A program made the translations under genes and the position numbers. Under the pieces are notes generated by a model. The model searched no databases. It was not told the DNA's origin and saw only the letters and a list, made by a program, of their open reading frames with translations. Below, piece by piece: positions 22,080-34,144 of a stretch of 64,000 bases of DNA. The stretch comes from Przewalskia tangutica (lineage: Eukaryota; Streptophyta; Magnoliopsida; Solanales; Solanaceae), in assembly GCA_029844215.1 (NCBI GenBank), contig CM056734.1, forward strand, positions 20,036,501-20,100,500. The letters run 5' to 3'. The number at the start of each line of letters is the position of its first letter. Position 1 is the first letter of the stretch.

Positions 22080-25036
22080 GTACACACCCAACTAATAAAG
22101 GATTTGGTGTTTCCCAAACTCGATAACAAACTTGTGTCAGTATATCCTTCTAAAATGGCAGAAAAATTTTGAGTATTAATACATAAATCTTTAGCTTTCT
22201 TAAGAAAATCTAGAACTTGCTCAATGGCTTTTCAATGATCAATACTCGGGTTGCTAGTAAACCTACTTAATTTACTAACTACAAATGATATGTCTTGTCT
22301 TGTGCACTGTGTAGCATACATAAGACTTCCAATAGCGCTTGTACACTCAAGTTGAGCCACAACTCTTCATTCATTCTTAATTAATTTGATGTTTGGATCA
22401 AATGGGGGTATTGACCTCTTTTATGTTTAAGTGATTAAATTTATTTAGCACTTTCTCAATATAATGAGATAGACTCAATACATATCCCCCACTATTTATT
22501 TAATCTTGATACCCAATATGGTATCTAATTGTCCAAGATCCTTCATCTTGAATGAGGAAGAAAAAAACATCTCCGTTTCTATAATTTCATTCATATCATT
22601 GCTTACTATTAACATATCATCAACATATAAACAAACTAAGATAGAATAATTACTACACACTTCAGTATAAAAATATTTATCAGTTATGTTATGTCTAACA
22701 CCAAAAGATAAAATTACTTTATCAAAATTTTCATGTTATTGTTTAGGAGCCTGTTTTAGTCCATACAAAGACTTGACAAGCTTACAAATTTTATGTTCAT
22801 TTTTCCGTAGAACAAACCCTTCATGTTATTCCATATAGACCTCCTCATCGAGATCACCATTTAAGAATGTCATTTTGACATCCATCTAATGAACATGTAA
22901 ATCGTAAATAGATGTTAAAACAAATATAATTTTAATTGAAGTTATTCTTGCTACGAGTGCATGTGTGTCAAAATAATCAATCCCTTTTTTTTGCCGAAAG
23001 CCCTTAGCTATTAACCTAGCTTTGTAGGTATGTAAAGTCCCATCATTATGGTACTTTCTTCGAAGCACCCACATACAACCGATAGTTTTAGAAGTTAGAG
23101 ACAAATCAACAAGTTTTCAAGTGTGGTTTGACATTATTGAATCCATTTCATCTTTAATAGCATCTTTCCAAGAGGCTGCATCTCTAGAAGTCATAGCTTT
23201 TTTATAAGTTTCCGGATTATCTTCCACTAGAAAAATAATTGGGATTGTTCTCACAATTATATCTTTATTACCTTTAATAAGATTAAAAGAAATACGTTGG
23301 GAGTCAATCTTATCTGATCCAAGTATATTAACCTTTCGAGCTCTAGTGTTTCTCCTTTGTTCACTGGGTTGATTATAAACCTCGTGTGAACTAGATTGCT
23401 CAACAATCTTTTGAGATTTTTCTTCTAATGTTATATCAGTCTCCTTTGTTCACTGGATTGATTATCAACCTCTTGTGAACTAGTTTGCTGAACAATCCTT
23501 TGAGATGTTTCTTCTAATGTTATATCAATTGATGAATATTGAAATATTTTACCCGAAATTAAAAGATATTAAAAAAATTCCACATCTCTAGATTCAATAA
23601 TTACATTCGACTCTAAATTAAGAAGTCGATAAGCTTTGCTATTTGAGGCATAACCTACAAAAGCACAGTTGATCCCTCTAGGACCCAACTTGATTCCATT
23701 TGGATAATTATTCTTACAATATGCAAGACACGATTTAAAATTTTCTATATTAGACTTCCTTCCTTTCCATAATTCATATGAAGTAATCTGATTTTTCTTC
23801 ATAGAAATCCTATTAAATATATGACATGTAGCAAGAAGTGCTTCTCCCCACAAATTAAATGACAATTCAGTATGTAGCAACAAAGTATAATCATTTCTAA
23901 ATAAGTTATATTTCTTATTTCTGCTAAATCATTCTATTGAGGAGTGCGAGGAGCAGAACATTCATGAATAATATCATTTTCTTCACAAAAAAACATCAAA
24001 TTCCTTAGAAAAAATATTTCCTCCTCTATCAATTCTTAAGACTTTAATTCTTTTCCTAATTGATTTTCCACTTCGGACTTATATTTCTTAAAAGTATTAA
24101 AGGCTTCATCTTTATGTTTCAACAAATACAAACAAGTATATCTAGAACTATCATCAATAAAAGTAATAAAGTATATATTACCTCCTCTTGTTAGCATGTC
24201 ATTTAACTCGCATTTATCAGAATCAATTAAATCTAACAAGTTAGTATTTCTTTCCACGCTTTTAAAAGATTTCTTAATCAGTTTGAATTTAACACATAAT
24301 TCACATTTTTAAATTTATTTAAGTCGCATGAAATCAATCCACTTATAACCATTTTTTCATAGTACTTAGGCCAACATGTGCTAATCTATAATGCTATAAA
24401 GAAATTTAATCCAATATATAAAACAGAAGCATCATTCTTATTATTAATAATAAAATTATCAATTACAGACAACTTGATCGTTCCATCAGTAGAATATCCT
24501 TTTTCAAATATAGATTTAATACCAGAATTTTTTCAAAAGTACCTCACTAACAAGATTTCGATTCATATCAGGAACATGCAAGGCAATGGTTAGAGTAACC
24601 ATCTTGCCCGAAGTAAATGCAAGTTCAACATTTCCCTTGCCAAAAACTTTGGACCTTCCTTCATTCTCCCATTTGAATCTCTTGCTCATCAGTAACTTGT
24701 CTGTAAGTCTTGAAGAGGGACTTGTCATAACAAACATGAACATTAACACATGTATCATACCACCAATATTTTTTTTACCATTTATGACGTAGATCTCGCT
24801 CATCAGTAACTTCTCTGTAAGTCTTGATTTCATCTTCCTCTCTCTTTTTCCTTTGTGCCTTGAGTTCTTCAGAATCGTCATCCTTTGGTAGAGGAATTGG
24901 AATAAGACTTGAATCAAACACATAAAAAATCTTCAATTTATCCCTCCATCTTGTGAAATTTGCACCATCAAAACGATCAAGACGGACAAAATCTTGATTC
25001 ATAATTTTGGTAGTGTCGGAATCCATGATACCAAAC
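22080..25036 (-). mobile_element. copia element, minus strand, truncated
   Basis: Minus-strand gag start, protease, integrase, RT and the beginning of RNase H follow in order from 25026 down to 22080, where the element is cut beside a LINE tail. A TGGTATCATGG string overlaps the gag ATG and could be a degenerate primer-binding site. Its 5' LTR may be 25037-25181 continued at 36050-36537, interrupted by the next copia element. Confidence 0.75.
22083..25026 (-). pseudogene. copia gag-pol (broken)
   Basis: The gag start is MDSDTTKIMNQDFVRLDRFD with FTRWRDKLK (25026-24775). Most of gag then appears deleted: a short duplicated string (CTCATCAGTAACTT at about 24687 and 24798) marks the join. A protease-side piece follows (GNVELAFTSGKMVTL). 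Integrase reads FIDDSSRYTCLYLLKHKDEA (24257-24036) and LWGEALLATCHIFNR (23883-23569). RT begins YKARLIAKGFRQKKGIDYFD (23104-22886). RNase H starts near 22260. Many frame breaks; non-functional. Confidence 0.75.
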
Positions 25037-25181
25037 CAACAAATTTATGTAACCCGTAGGACTCTAAAGACACAAAATTTTAGAGAAATTAGGGAACAAC
25101 TAAAATAAGCAAAAGAACACTAATCTGCTGAAGAAGGAAAGAAAAAACAATTACACCAGCGAAACCAAAAGAATAAGTGGG

Positions 25182-25449
25182 TGCAAACGTGTATATAGCA
25201 GTAACAATTGTATTTTATCCATAATTAGAATATATTCCATATGTAAACGTGTATATAGTAGTAACAATTGTATCCCTACCCATAATTAGAATATATTTCA
25301 TATATTGTGTAAATATAATTATGATAAGACTAAGATTCCTCTTGTGATTAGGTTTAGGATTCCTATTATATAATGGATGAATATTGTACACTATATATAC
25401 TTTGATATTAATGAGAAGACTCTCTAAGGGAGATTAATATCATCTTACA
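25182..25449 (+). repeat. 5' LTR with internal 60-bp duplication
   Basis: 268 bp against 213 bp for the 3' LTR. The first 60 bp (TGCAAACGTGTATATAGCAG...) is repeated as 25242-25301 (TGTAAACGTGTATATAGTAG...). The TSD lies outside the first copy, so the duplication arose within the LTR. Confidence 0.8.
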
Positions 25450-25462
25450 TGGTATCAAGAGC
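25450..25462 (+). other. primer-binding site
   Basis: TGGTATCAAGAGC directly after the LTR; close to the complement of the 3' end of initiator-Met tRNA. Confidence 0.75.
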
Positions 25463-25571
25463 CTAAAACAAAAACCCTAGAATTTTCTTCTTGAGTCGCC
25501 TGCATCTCATTGCGCTTCTTCCCTCTCCTCCCAACATTCTTGGTTTTTCTCTCCATTCCTCTCTTCTCTAA

Positions 25572-26700
25572 ATGGATACTCAGGATTCTTCCAATACTTC
25601 TGACGCATCCACCTCCACAAATTCCACCACCACGTCGTCATCCTCTTTTCATCCCGCCCTATTTGTTACCAACATCAAGAATTGTATTCTTATTCTTCTT
25701 GATCAAGAAAACAGTCAGTATTCTCCTTGGATTGAACTGTTTCGTAATCATGCATGTCTCTATAATGTGCTTGATCATATCGATGACACTATTCTGCGCC
25801 CTCCGGAGGTTGATGATTCTACTTGGCGTCGTCTAGACGCCGACGTCAAACAGTGGTTTTATAATAGTATTTCTCAGGATCTTCTTCTTACTATCATAAA
25901 ATCTGGCGCCACAATCCGTGATTTATGGAACCGCTTGGAAGAAATATTTCAAGATAACAAGCACACTCGTGCGGTGTATTTGGAGGAACAATTTAACAAT
26001 ACACGTCTTGAAAATTTCTCCAACATGACTGAGTACTGCAGACAGTTGAAACTACTGGCGGATCAACTCTCCAACGTCGACACGCCTATCTCGGATACTA
26101 AAATGGTGTTGCAATTGATTGCAGGCCTTCCTAAAGGAGACTATGATATGTTAGCCACCATGATTCAATAGGCAGATCTGTTACCCAGTTTCAACAAAGC
26201 TTGCTCGCAGTTATTGCTTAAAGAGACCCGTCGTGCTAAGTAGGATGAGCACAGTCAGCAGGCGTTAGCTATCGGTACGCAACCCCAAGATCAGACGCCA
26301 CCAGAAAACTCTCAGCCACGGCAGGGCCACGGTGGCAAGGGTCGCGTCGGCAGAGGAGGCCGAGATCGTGGCAAGGGTCGCGGTCAGTAGAACCAGCAGC
26401 AACAACAGGGTCCGCCAAACAACTGGGCCGCGACGCTTCCACATTATCAGTACAACGCCGCGACGTCTCAGTACAGCGCCGCGACGTCGGCCTCTTTCCA
26501 GTACCAGCAACCCTTCAATCCGTATTCCCAACACGGGTTGTTGGGCCGAGCTCCAGTCACTACTCACTAGGCAAGAGTCACTAGTCAAGCCCAGTACCCG
26601 CAACAAGCCCACTTCACGAGGACGCTTCCAGCACTCGCCCAGCACGCCCCTCTCGAGTTGGGTCGCTTTGCCGATCTCAATCGCAATGCATCGACAACAA
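25572..26700 (+). pseudogene. copia gag
   Basis: Open from MDTQDSSNTSDAST for 199 codons, with LWNRLEEIFQDNKHTRAVYL, typical of the plant copia gag core (UBN2-like). Stop codons at 26169, about 26240, about 26388 and about 26568 break the remaining Q/G/R-rich C-terminal region. I see no complete CCHC knuckle. The C-terminal region carries the GC-rich module (26424-26490). Confidence 0.8.
26424..26490. repeat. GC-rich module cluster in gag C-terminus
   Basis: GGGCCGCGACGC, then two near-identical units CAGTACAACGCCGCGACGTC and CAGTACAGCGCCGCGACGTC. They fall between Q-rich codons and keep the frame. Confidence 0.65.
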
Positions 26701-26704
26701 TTGG

Positions 26705-28191
26705 TACATGGACTCCGGAGCCACATCACACCTCACCCAGTCTGCAGGTAATATTCTCAAACTGTTCAGTTTAAATCATCCTCAATTCATTACAGTTGGT
26801 AGTGGCCACCGCATTCCAGTAAAGGGCTATGGTACATCCTACACACCACCTCCTCATCCATTCCCCCTTAAGAATACCTTATATGCCCCACATATAATTA
26901 AGAACCTAATCTCTATCCGCAAATTCACTCGTATTAACTCTGTCTCTGTTGATTTTGACCCTTTTGGTTTCACTGTGAAGGATCTTCATACCGGGACACC
27001 TCTTATGAGATGCAATGGATCTCTATCCATTCACTCCCACCTCTGCTGCCAGATCTTGCTCTCCAGTCTCTCTAGTGGTCATTTCTTCTTCAACATGACA
27101 TAATAGGCTTGGTCATCCAGGAGCCCCAATTTTTAATTTTCTTAGAGACAATAATTTCATTGCTTATAATAATGGGAAGCTTGCCCAAAACTGTGTTTCT
27201 TATTCTTTAGGCAAACATACTCGTTTTCCGTTTAAATCATCTACTAGTGTTACCTTTACACAATTTAATATTATACATGCCGATTTATGGACATCATATG
27301 TTGCTAGTTCTCTCGGTCATAAATACTATCTTATATTACTAGATGATTTTTCTCACTTTGTTTGGTTGTATCCTCTCAAATTTAAATCGGACGTGTTTGC
27401 CAAATTTCTTGAGTTTCGAACATTCATTCAAACACAGTTTGAAAAAGGTATAAAATCTCTTCAGTGCGATAATGGTCGTGAATTCAACAGCTCTATGTTT
27501 CACCGTTTTTGTACTAATAATGACATGGTCTTTCGCTTCTCCTGCCTCCACACCTCCCCACAAAACGGTAAAGCTGAAAGAATCATCCGCACCATTAACA
27601 ATATGATTCACACTCTATTGTTTCATGTCTCCCTACCTCTGTCCTTCTAGGTCTATGCTGCTAAAATGTCAGAATACACTCTAAATATTCTCCCTACTAG
27701 CACCCTTCACAATATGACCCCTACCGAAATCATATATCATAGAGTCCCCTCTTATGATCTTCTACGGATATTCGACTATCTATGTTATCCCAATCTTGAC
27801 TCTACTGCCCCTCACAAGATAGCTCCCTGGTCAACACCATGTGTCTACCTAGGCTTCCCGCCAAACCATAAGGGTTATTTATGCTACGACTTGTCAACTC
27901 ATCAAATCCACATCTCTCGTCACGTCACATTCGACGAGACTACATTCCCATTTTCGAATCTTCAAAAATTCCAAAAACTGAACTACTCCTTTCTTGACGA
28001 GCCTGCCATCTCTCCCATTATCCTTGATCAGCTCATTAAATCATCCCAGACGTCAGCGCCGCAACCCATCGAGAAAGCATCGCGACACCTTCCTTCTAGT
28101 GAGCAAACCAATTATGTCAGGGAATTAGAGCCGCGGCCCCTCCAGGATGCGCCGCGGTGCCTCCCTTTCAGCCGAGTACCGGGCTTCGGAT
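26705..28191 (+). pseudogene. copia protease and integrase
   Basis: The protease signature is MDSGATSHLTQS (26708 on), then PLKNTLYAPHIIKNLISI. The pre-integrase zinc region is decayed (GHPGAPIF). The integrase core shows the first Asp in HADLWTS (about 27280), the second in CDNGREFN (about 27465) and the Glu in NGKAERIIR (about 27565). The region after integrase reads GYLCYDLSTHQIHISRHVTF. An in-frame stop near 27103 and another at 27648 break the frame. Integration activity cannot be expected. Confidence 0.85.
28052..28163. repeat. GC-rich modules in the integrase-RT linker
   Basis: GTCAGCGCCGCAACCC, a decayed copy ATCGCGACACC, and a well-kept copy GAGCCGCGGCCCCTCCAGGA followed by TGCGCCGCGGTGCC. 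All lie in the variable linker between integrase and RT. Confidence 0.75.
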
Positions 28192-28949
28192 CACATTTAG
28201 ATATACTCACAACCGTCCGTTGACCGAACCGACGGTTGACCGGTGGTTTAACGGCCCTACCGACCGGTAGGCATACCGTCGGGTCGGATTGTCCCCAACC
28301 CCAACCCGCACGAGTTATTAAAAACCCAGATCTGGCCGGGTTAGGTTTCAGAACGAAAACCGGTTCCATTATCGGCAACCGACCGACGGTCCAGAACAAA
28401 AAAATAAAAATAAAATAAAAACTTTTGCCCAACGGTCGAAATGACCGGTGGGCTTGAAGAAGCGGGTAGCGGCGGTCATTTCACTTGGCCCTTTTTTTTT
28501 TGTTTTTTTTTTGTTTTTTGTTTTGTTTATTTATTTATTTTAATTCCATTTTTACCCTTTTAAAAATCTATAAATTCTGTACATTTTCTTCATTTTTATC
28601 ACACAACATTTCTCTCAATTCTCTTATTCTCATACTCTCTTAATCATCTTTATTATCAATTTTCAAGTTATTATTATTATTATTAGTTTTCAAATTCAAA
28701 GTAGCAAGACGCAAGACTTCGAGCTTCGAGTTTCTATTGAATTCTAAATCCCGAAGTTTGGTACATCGTTTCATTCTCTAATTATTTTATTAAATTGTCA
28801 TATTTATTTGTCGATTATTTAAATATTTTATAATGTCTTTACTAAGGGGAATTGCGGATCGCTAGTAAATCTAGTTCGCGGTAAAAATCAGAGTTCTTCA
28901 TCATCTAATCAAAATATAGATTATGATCAAATGCAAGATTTTGGAATAA

Positions 28950-31900
28950 GATAATGAATGTGATAACGTTCAATTAGATAATATTGTTGAACTTGAAGAA
29001 CAAGAACCTCCTACACCTACTAGTGTTCCTTCACAATGTTGGTACTGTAGTGGTAGTCAAGCGTCGTACTCCTTTACTGCAACTAAAGAGCAAGAAGAAA
29101 AAAGAGTAAAGTGTGGCTCTTTTATGATAAAGTTGTGGGTACTGATAGAGTTAAATGTAATATTTGTGGGAGAACTTATAAACATAAGACAGGGGGTGGT
29201 GACGGGGGGACGGGTGTAACACCCCATTTTAACCGGAGTCGAAACGGGCGTACTACATATGGTTGATTCCTACATGTATTTAAGGAGTCGCCACCTAATT
29301 ATTATAGTGAATTAGGACACTTGATTTATTGCAATAAAATACTGCAATTAATGATCTCCATTTAAAAGCAATCACAAAGCTATGTGAGATTCTGGATCAG
29401 GGTTCTTTATTATCCTAAAGGGAAGGGGTTAGGCATCCTTTAAGATCCGCTAACTTGCGGTTATCCGTTCAAACCTAGATTAATTATGTATTGACTTCTA
29501 TTCTACCTATTCTAAACATTTTTACATAATTTACAATTAAAATAAAATGCAATACAAAAATAGTAAAACTGAAATTTAAATGCGACATAAGATAAAACTC
29601 CGGGATATCTTTAACCCTTTTTAGGCCTTCTGCACAAGATGATCTCCGGGTACCTGCATAAACACTTAGTAAAAGTGTTAGTAATAAAAATAAACAATTT
29701 TTAAAGTAATTGCAATAATTAATAAATAAAGCCAAAAATAAATCCGTCTTTTGCACAGGGGAGGCCTTGGAAATCAGACGGAGATTCCTTCATCTGCCAA
29801 TATTACTAAAATAATAAAATAAATAAAACCTTCGGATCCGTGCCAAAACAGTAATAGTTTTAAACACGGAGGGCTCAGATATGTAAAAAATATAAAGTAG
29901 GACAGCCTAAACAAGTGCACATGAGAATTCGCCTTGCCACGCATGTTGGTTATCCTGTAAGTGAAAGAAATCATCATTGCCTAAAGCTTCATTTATTTTA
30001 TTTTCCGTCTTTTGTAATCAGGAGGCCTCAAAAATCGACGGATAACTTTTTCATTGGCCAGACAAGTGTAGCATCTTGTTCAAATCAGTAAAATACCAAC
30101 AGTGTAGTATTTGTTCTAAATCAGTAAACCAGCAAATAATGTCCAAAATCAATAGCAATATGGCCCAAAACCAGTCAAATAATATGGCCAAAAAACAGCC
30201 CGGCAGTGGTAAAACAAACAAAAATCCCGTCCAGAACACAGCCCAACAAGCTTGATTCTTGGTCCAAAGATTTCAAAATAAACAACAAATCCACCATTTT
30301 AGAATCCGACCCGGACCACCTTGCCAACCCGAGAGCAAAATAATGGCAAAATCAACCAACACCAACAAGAAAGCAAGAAAATATTAATCAACAACATCAC
30401 GACAAACAGAAAAATAAACAATAATAGCCAACAAAAAAATCAAATCACCCAAACAAGAATAACGTAACCAACATTCGCCGGACAGTCCGAAAAACAACAA
30501 CAATAATAGCCAACAAAATCGAAATCAGTCCAACAAAATAGTAACAACGTAACCAACATTCGCCGGAGTTTTTTAAACTCCGGCGACATTCAAAAATAAA
30601 AATCAGTCCAAATAACCAGATATGCCATAGATCCGAAGGGACACAAACAGTGATTTCAACGACACAAAAGGCAGCGGGCAGCGAGCAGCGGCGTCACTTC
30701 CACGACGAGAACAGCGGGTGGCGGTGAAGGTTTGCCGGTTGGGGGGTGACGGGATGAGGGAGTTGGTTGTGAGGTTTTGCAGTGAGGTGTGAAGTAGGGT
30801 GGCTGAAGGTGAGTTGGCTGTTGAAGGTAAAAGAGAGAGTGTGAGGCGTGTTGGTGGAGTTTCGCCGGGGATATGGTGGCGGCGACGAGAGTGAGGGATG
30901 AGGGCAGAAGTGCTGAAGTGTGCGCTGGATTTGTGGGCTGATGGGAATGGGGTGAGGGTGACGGGAATGGGGTGACGGGAATGGGGGTGAGGGATTAGAG
31001 AGAATGGAGAGGGGTCTGGAGATGGCTAGCTGGTGGGGATGAAGTAGGGTTAGGAAGAAAAGTGGGCTGCTGAGAGTTTTAAGGAGAAGGGTGTGCGGCT
31101 GGTAAAGTAGTAAGGGTAATGTAGGGTAATAATAGGTTAGGGTTAATAGTGTAGTAGTAGGGTAGGTTTTATAGGGTGAGATTAGGTTTAGGGTTTAGGG
31201 GTATTGGGCTTTGGGTATTGGGTTTGGGTATTGGATGAAAGTGTATTGAGCTTCATTTCTTGTTTCGATTTCTGGCGGATTGGACTGACTCGGATTATGC
31301 CCTGGACTGGACTGGTTTGACAAAAAATGCAAAATGGATTAATTATTTAAAAGAAAAATTATTTAAAGATACAAATTATTAAAATGTCAATGCCTGATGC
31401 AATAATAATAAAATACAATATTTAGCAAATATTTAATGTCTGATTAAAAGTAGAGACGGGGTGTCAGTTAATTATTCAAAGAGATGCTAAAAAATGTTTA
31501 ATACCTAATTAAAGGTAAAAAACAAAACATGATGTCAATTTACAAGAATAAACAACATAGAATGTTATGTAAAAATATACAAAATGTCGAAAATGATGAT
31601 AAAATGCGGTGTCTTAAAACGCTTAAAATTGCAAGAAATGTCTAAAAGATGGGTCAAAATTGGGTGTCAACAACGGGCACTATAGCTAGACATATAAAAT
31701 TCGATCATACGGCACAATGGAATGCTGTCCCTAATTTAGAACCCGGTCAACAACAACTTAATCCATTAACTGGGGGGTTGGCTAAGTACGATCCAAAAAA
31801 AGATCGCATTGAATTAGCAAAAATGATTGTCGGAGGTTGTTTGCCTTTTTCTTTTGCTTCTTCTTCATATTTAATTACATATATTCAAAGAGTATATAAT

Positions 31901-33561
31901 CCTTTTTTAAAGATGTTCCTCGTAGTACTACTAGAGCCGATATTTTTAGACTTCATAATGATTATGTTATTTTCTTGCAATATTTGTTTGCTAACCTTCC
32001 ATGCCATGTTAGTTTTACTTCGCATATCGACATGCATTGAACAGTTATGATTATTTAACAATTACTTGTCATTGGATTGATGAAAATTTTAGAATGAAAA
32101 ACGTATTATTGTTTTTGCGTATGACGAGGATCAAAGTCATACCGAAAATATATGTTTAAACTATTTGTTTTTATGCCCAAAAATATAATCTTTATAATAA
32201 AATACTTTGTGTATCATTCGATAATGCATCTAATAATACCACGTAGATCTTTTAAAGGAAGTACAACCACCACTTCGATATATTTCATGTTCGTTGTGCT
32301 TGTCATATTTATAATTTAATTGTTAAAAGTGGTTTTGATTTATTTTCACCAAATAAAACTTGTCAAAAGAGTTGGAGTTATTCAGGTAATAATAGGAAAA
32401 ATAGAATTATAGAATTTAAAGAAAAATGTAAACAATTTAATTTGAGACCTAAATTCATGCCAGAAGAGATTATTACACGGTGGAATTATACTTATTTATT
32501 TTTAAAAGAATGTTATAAGTATAAAGACCCCATAACACATGTTGCAAATGCGCATTGTAAGAACGTGATGTATATGTTAACCGACGAACATTGGAAATCA
32601 ATTGGTGAACTTTTAAAAATTTTACGTAAATTTTACATCGCAATCGTTGAATTTTCGTGATCTTATTACCCAACAGTTTGTAATGCTTTAGCTCATATAG
32701 CTGAAATTTCCTATTTACTTTATGGTTTAAAATCAAATGTGAAATATACAGATGCAGTTACAGTTATGTTTGAAAAGTTTAAAAAATATTTTTTTCCTAT
32801 TTCTGATGTTTATTGTATTGGTACAGTCTTAAATCATTCTATTAAAAAGTAGATTGTCATAATCTAATATTTAGTTTATATACTTATATGAAAATAGGTG
32901 GAACAGAAACTCCATCTTCATTTGATTGCATAAGTAAACTTGATACTAATTTAACTACATTATATGAATATTATGTTACATTACATGATAACACCAACTC
33001 TGCTACTAATATTCCTTCTAGTTCTGGTTTTGTGTCTACACCTGCAGGATTCAATGATGATGACGATGAAGAAGAATCTTTAGACATATGGAGTACTTTT
33101 ACAACACAACCAACCACAAACCGATCTTGCGATGAGATGCAATTTTATTTGCAAAAGCCAGTGGAGCCGAAGAAATTTTTTGACCCTTTACAATGGTGGC
33201 AGGATAACAAAAGGCAATTCTCGGTACTTGCAGCGATGGCCCGGGATGTTCTTAATGTGTCGATCTCAACAGTGGCTTCTGAAAGTGCATTTAGCCAAGC
33301 ACGAGATCAAATAGGAGACACACGTCACTCATCAGTGGAAGCACATTAGAAGTGTTAGTCCGCAAGGATTGGATCGATCGTAGAGAAGAAATCAAGGATG
33401 TGGAGACATTAATTCTCCTAAGATGAAGAAATAGGCAATATTTTGGAAGGCGGGAGCGGGCGGGATCGAATTAATACTCCAGATTTAGAGGCTATGGAGC
33501 ATAACCAATTCAATCAACCTATAGATTACGAAGAACTTGCAAAAAAGATGCATAATATGTA
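28950..33561 (+). pseudogene. BED-type hAT transposase (broken)
   Basis: The BED zinc finger is readable across the nested LTR: KCNICGRTYKHKTGG (29150-29205), then TGTIARHIKFDH from 31677, giving C-x2-C and H-x4-H ligands. Next is GLAKYDPKKDRIELAKMIV. Middle frames (32100-32700) hold several stops. The C-terminal hAT dimerisation block is QWWQDNKRQFSVLAAMARD then VSISTVASESAFSQARDQ (33190-33310), ending near 33561 with AKKMHNM and TAA. Frame breaks near 29110, 31915, 32640 and 33348 show it is inactive. Confidence 0.8.
29215..31672 (+). mobile_element. solo LTR (2.46 kb) inside the hAT BED finger
   Basis: Starts TGTAACACCCCATTTT and ends TTGGGTGTCAACA, with TSD ACGGG at 29210-29214 and 31673-31677. 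No internal domain. Its length suggests a gypsy family, which I infer rather than see. It contains a G-rich, guanine-biased stretch near 30680-31250. Confidence 0.85.
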
Positions 33562-33579
33562 AATAAAATTATTATTACT

Positions 33580-33950
33580 TCATTATGTACTCTTAATCTC
33601 TTATTAACGTTATGAAAGTTCAAAAGTTTACATCTTATCATTAATTTTAATTTTACTATCTATTTAGTTGTTAATCTATTATTACTTATTTGTTAACTTA
33701 TATCTACTAATCTAATAAATTAATAAAAGTATAATTACAAATTTACAATATAAAGTTATAAACTATAAAGTATAAACTGTATAAAGTATAAAGTATAAAG
33801 TTATAAACTATAAAATAAAAAGTTAACTTTAAAGTTTCAATTTTAATATATACAACTAAATTATATATTATATTATTATATTACATATTTAAAATTTTAA
33901 ATAGAATTTAGTTTATATTATAAAAAATAAATTATATAAATTAAAAAAAA
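33580..33950. other. hAT 3' non-coding region, very AT-rich
   Basis: Simple AT words with a repeated ATAAAGTATAAA motif near 33760-33830. Follows the transposase stop. Confidence 0.5.
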
Positions 33951-34144
33951 ATACAAACCGGACTGGGACCTGCTCGCCCGAACCGCGACGCCAACTCGAA
34001 TCCAGAACGACTGCACGGTTGGCGATAGTCCGGTGAACCGACCAGAATCGTCCGAACCTAAACCCGCAGTGGCTACCGGCCCGATCGGCCACCGTTAGCC
34101 ACATTTATCGATGAGTCGCGCCGACAATTGAGTCGCGCGCGCCG

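Larger units (their letters stand above)
28200..34099 (+). mobile_element. hAT transposon inserted in copia linker
   Basis: The 8-bp TSD CACATTTA lies at 28192-28199 and 34100-34107, the size expected of hAT. Copia linker sequence continues on both sides. Both ends are rich in ACCGG/GACCGG words in inverse orientation, but I could not write a clean terminal inverted repeat. Inside is BED-finger hAT transposase sequence, split by a 2.46-kb solo LTR. Without it the element is about 3.4 kb. Confidence 0.8.

Noticed and set aside
25242..25449. Element start at 25242 (second TGTAAACG copy)
   Set aside because: No TSD fits there; GTGGG flanks 25182 and 36044, placing the true start at 25182.
26265..26729. 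154-codon minus-strand frame with leucine runs
   Set aside because: Antisense shadow of the Q-rich, GC-rich gag C-terminus.
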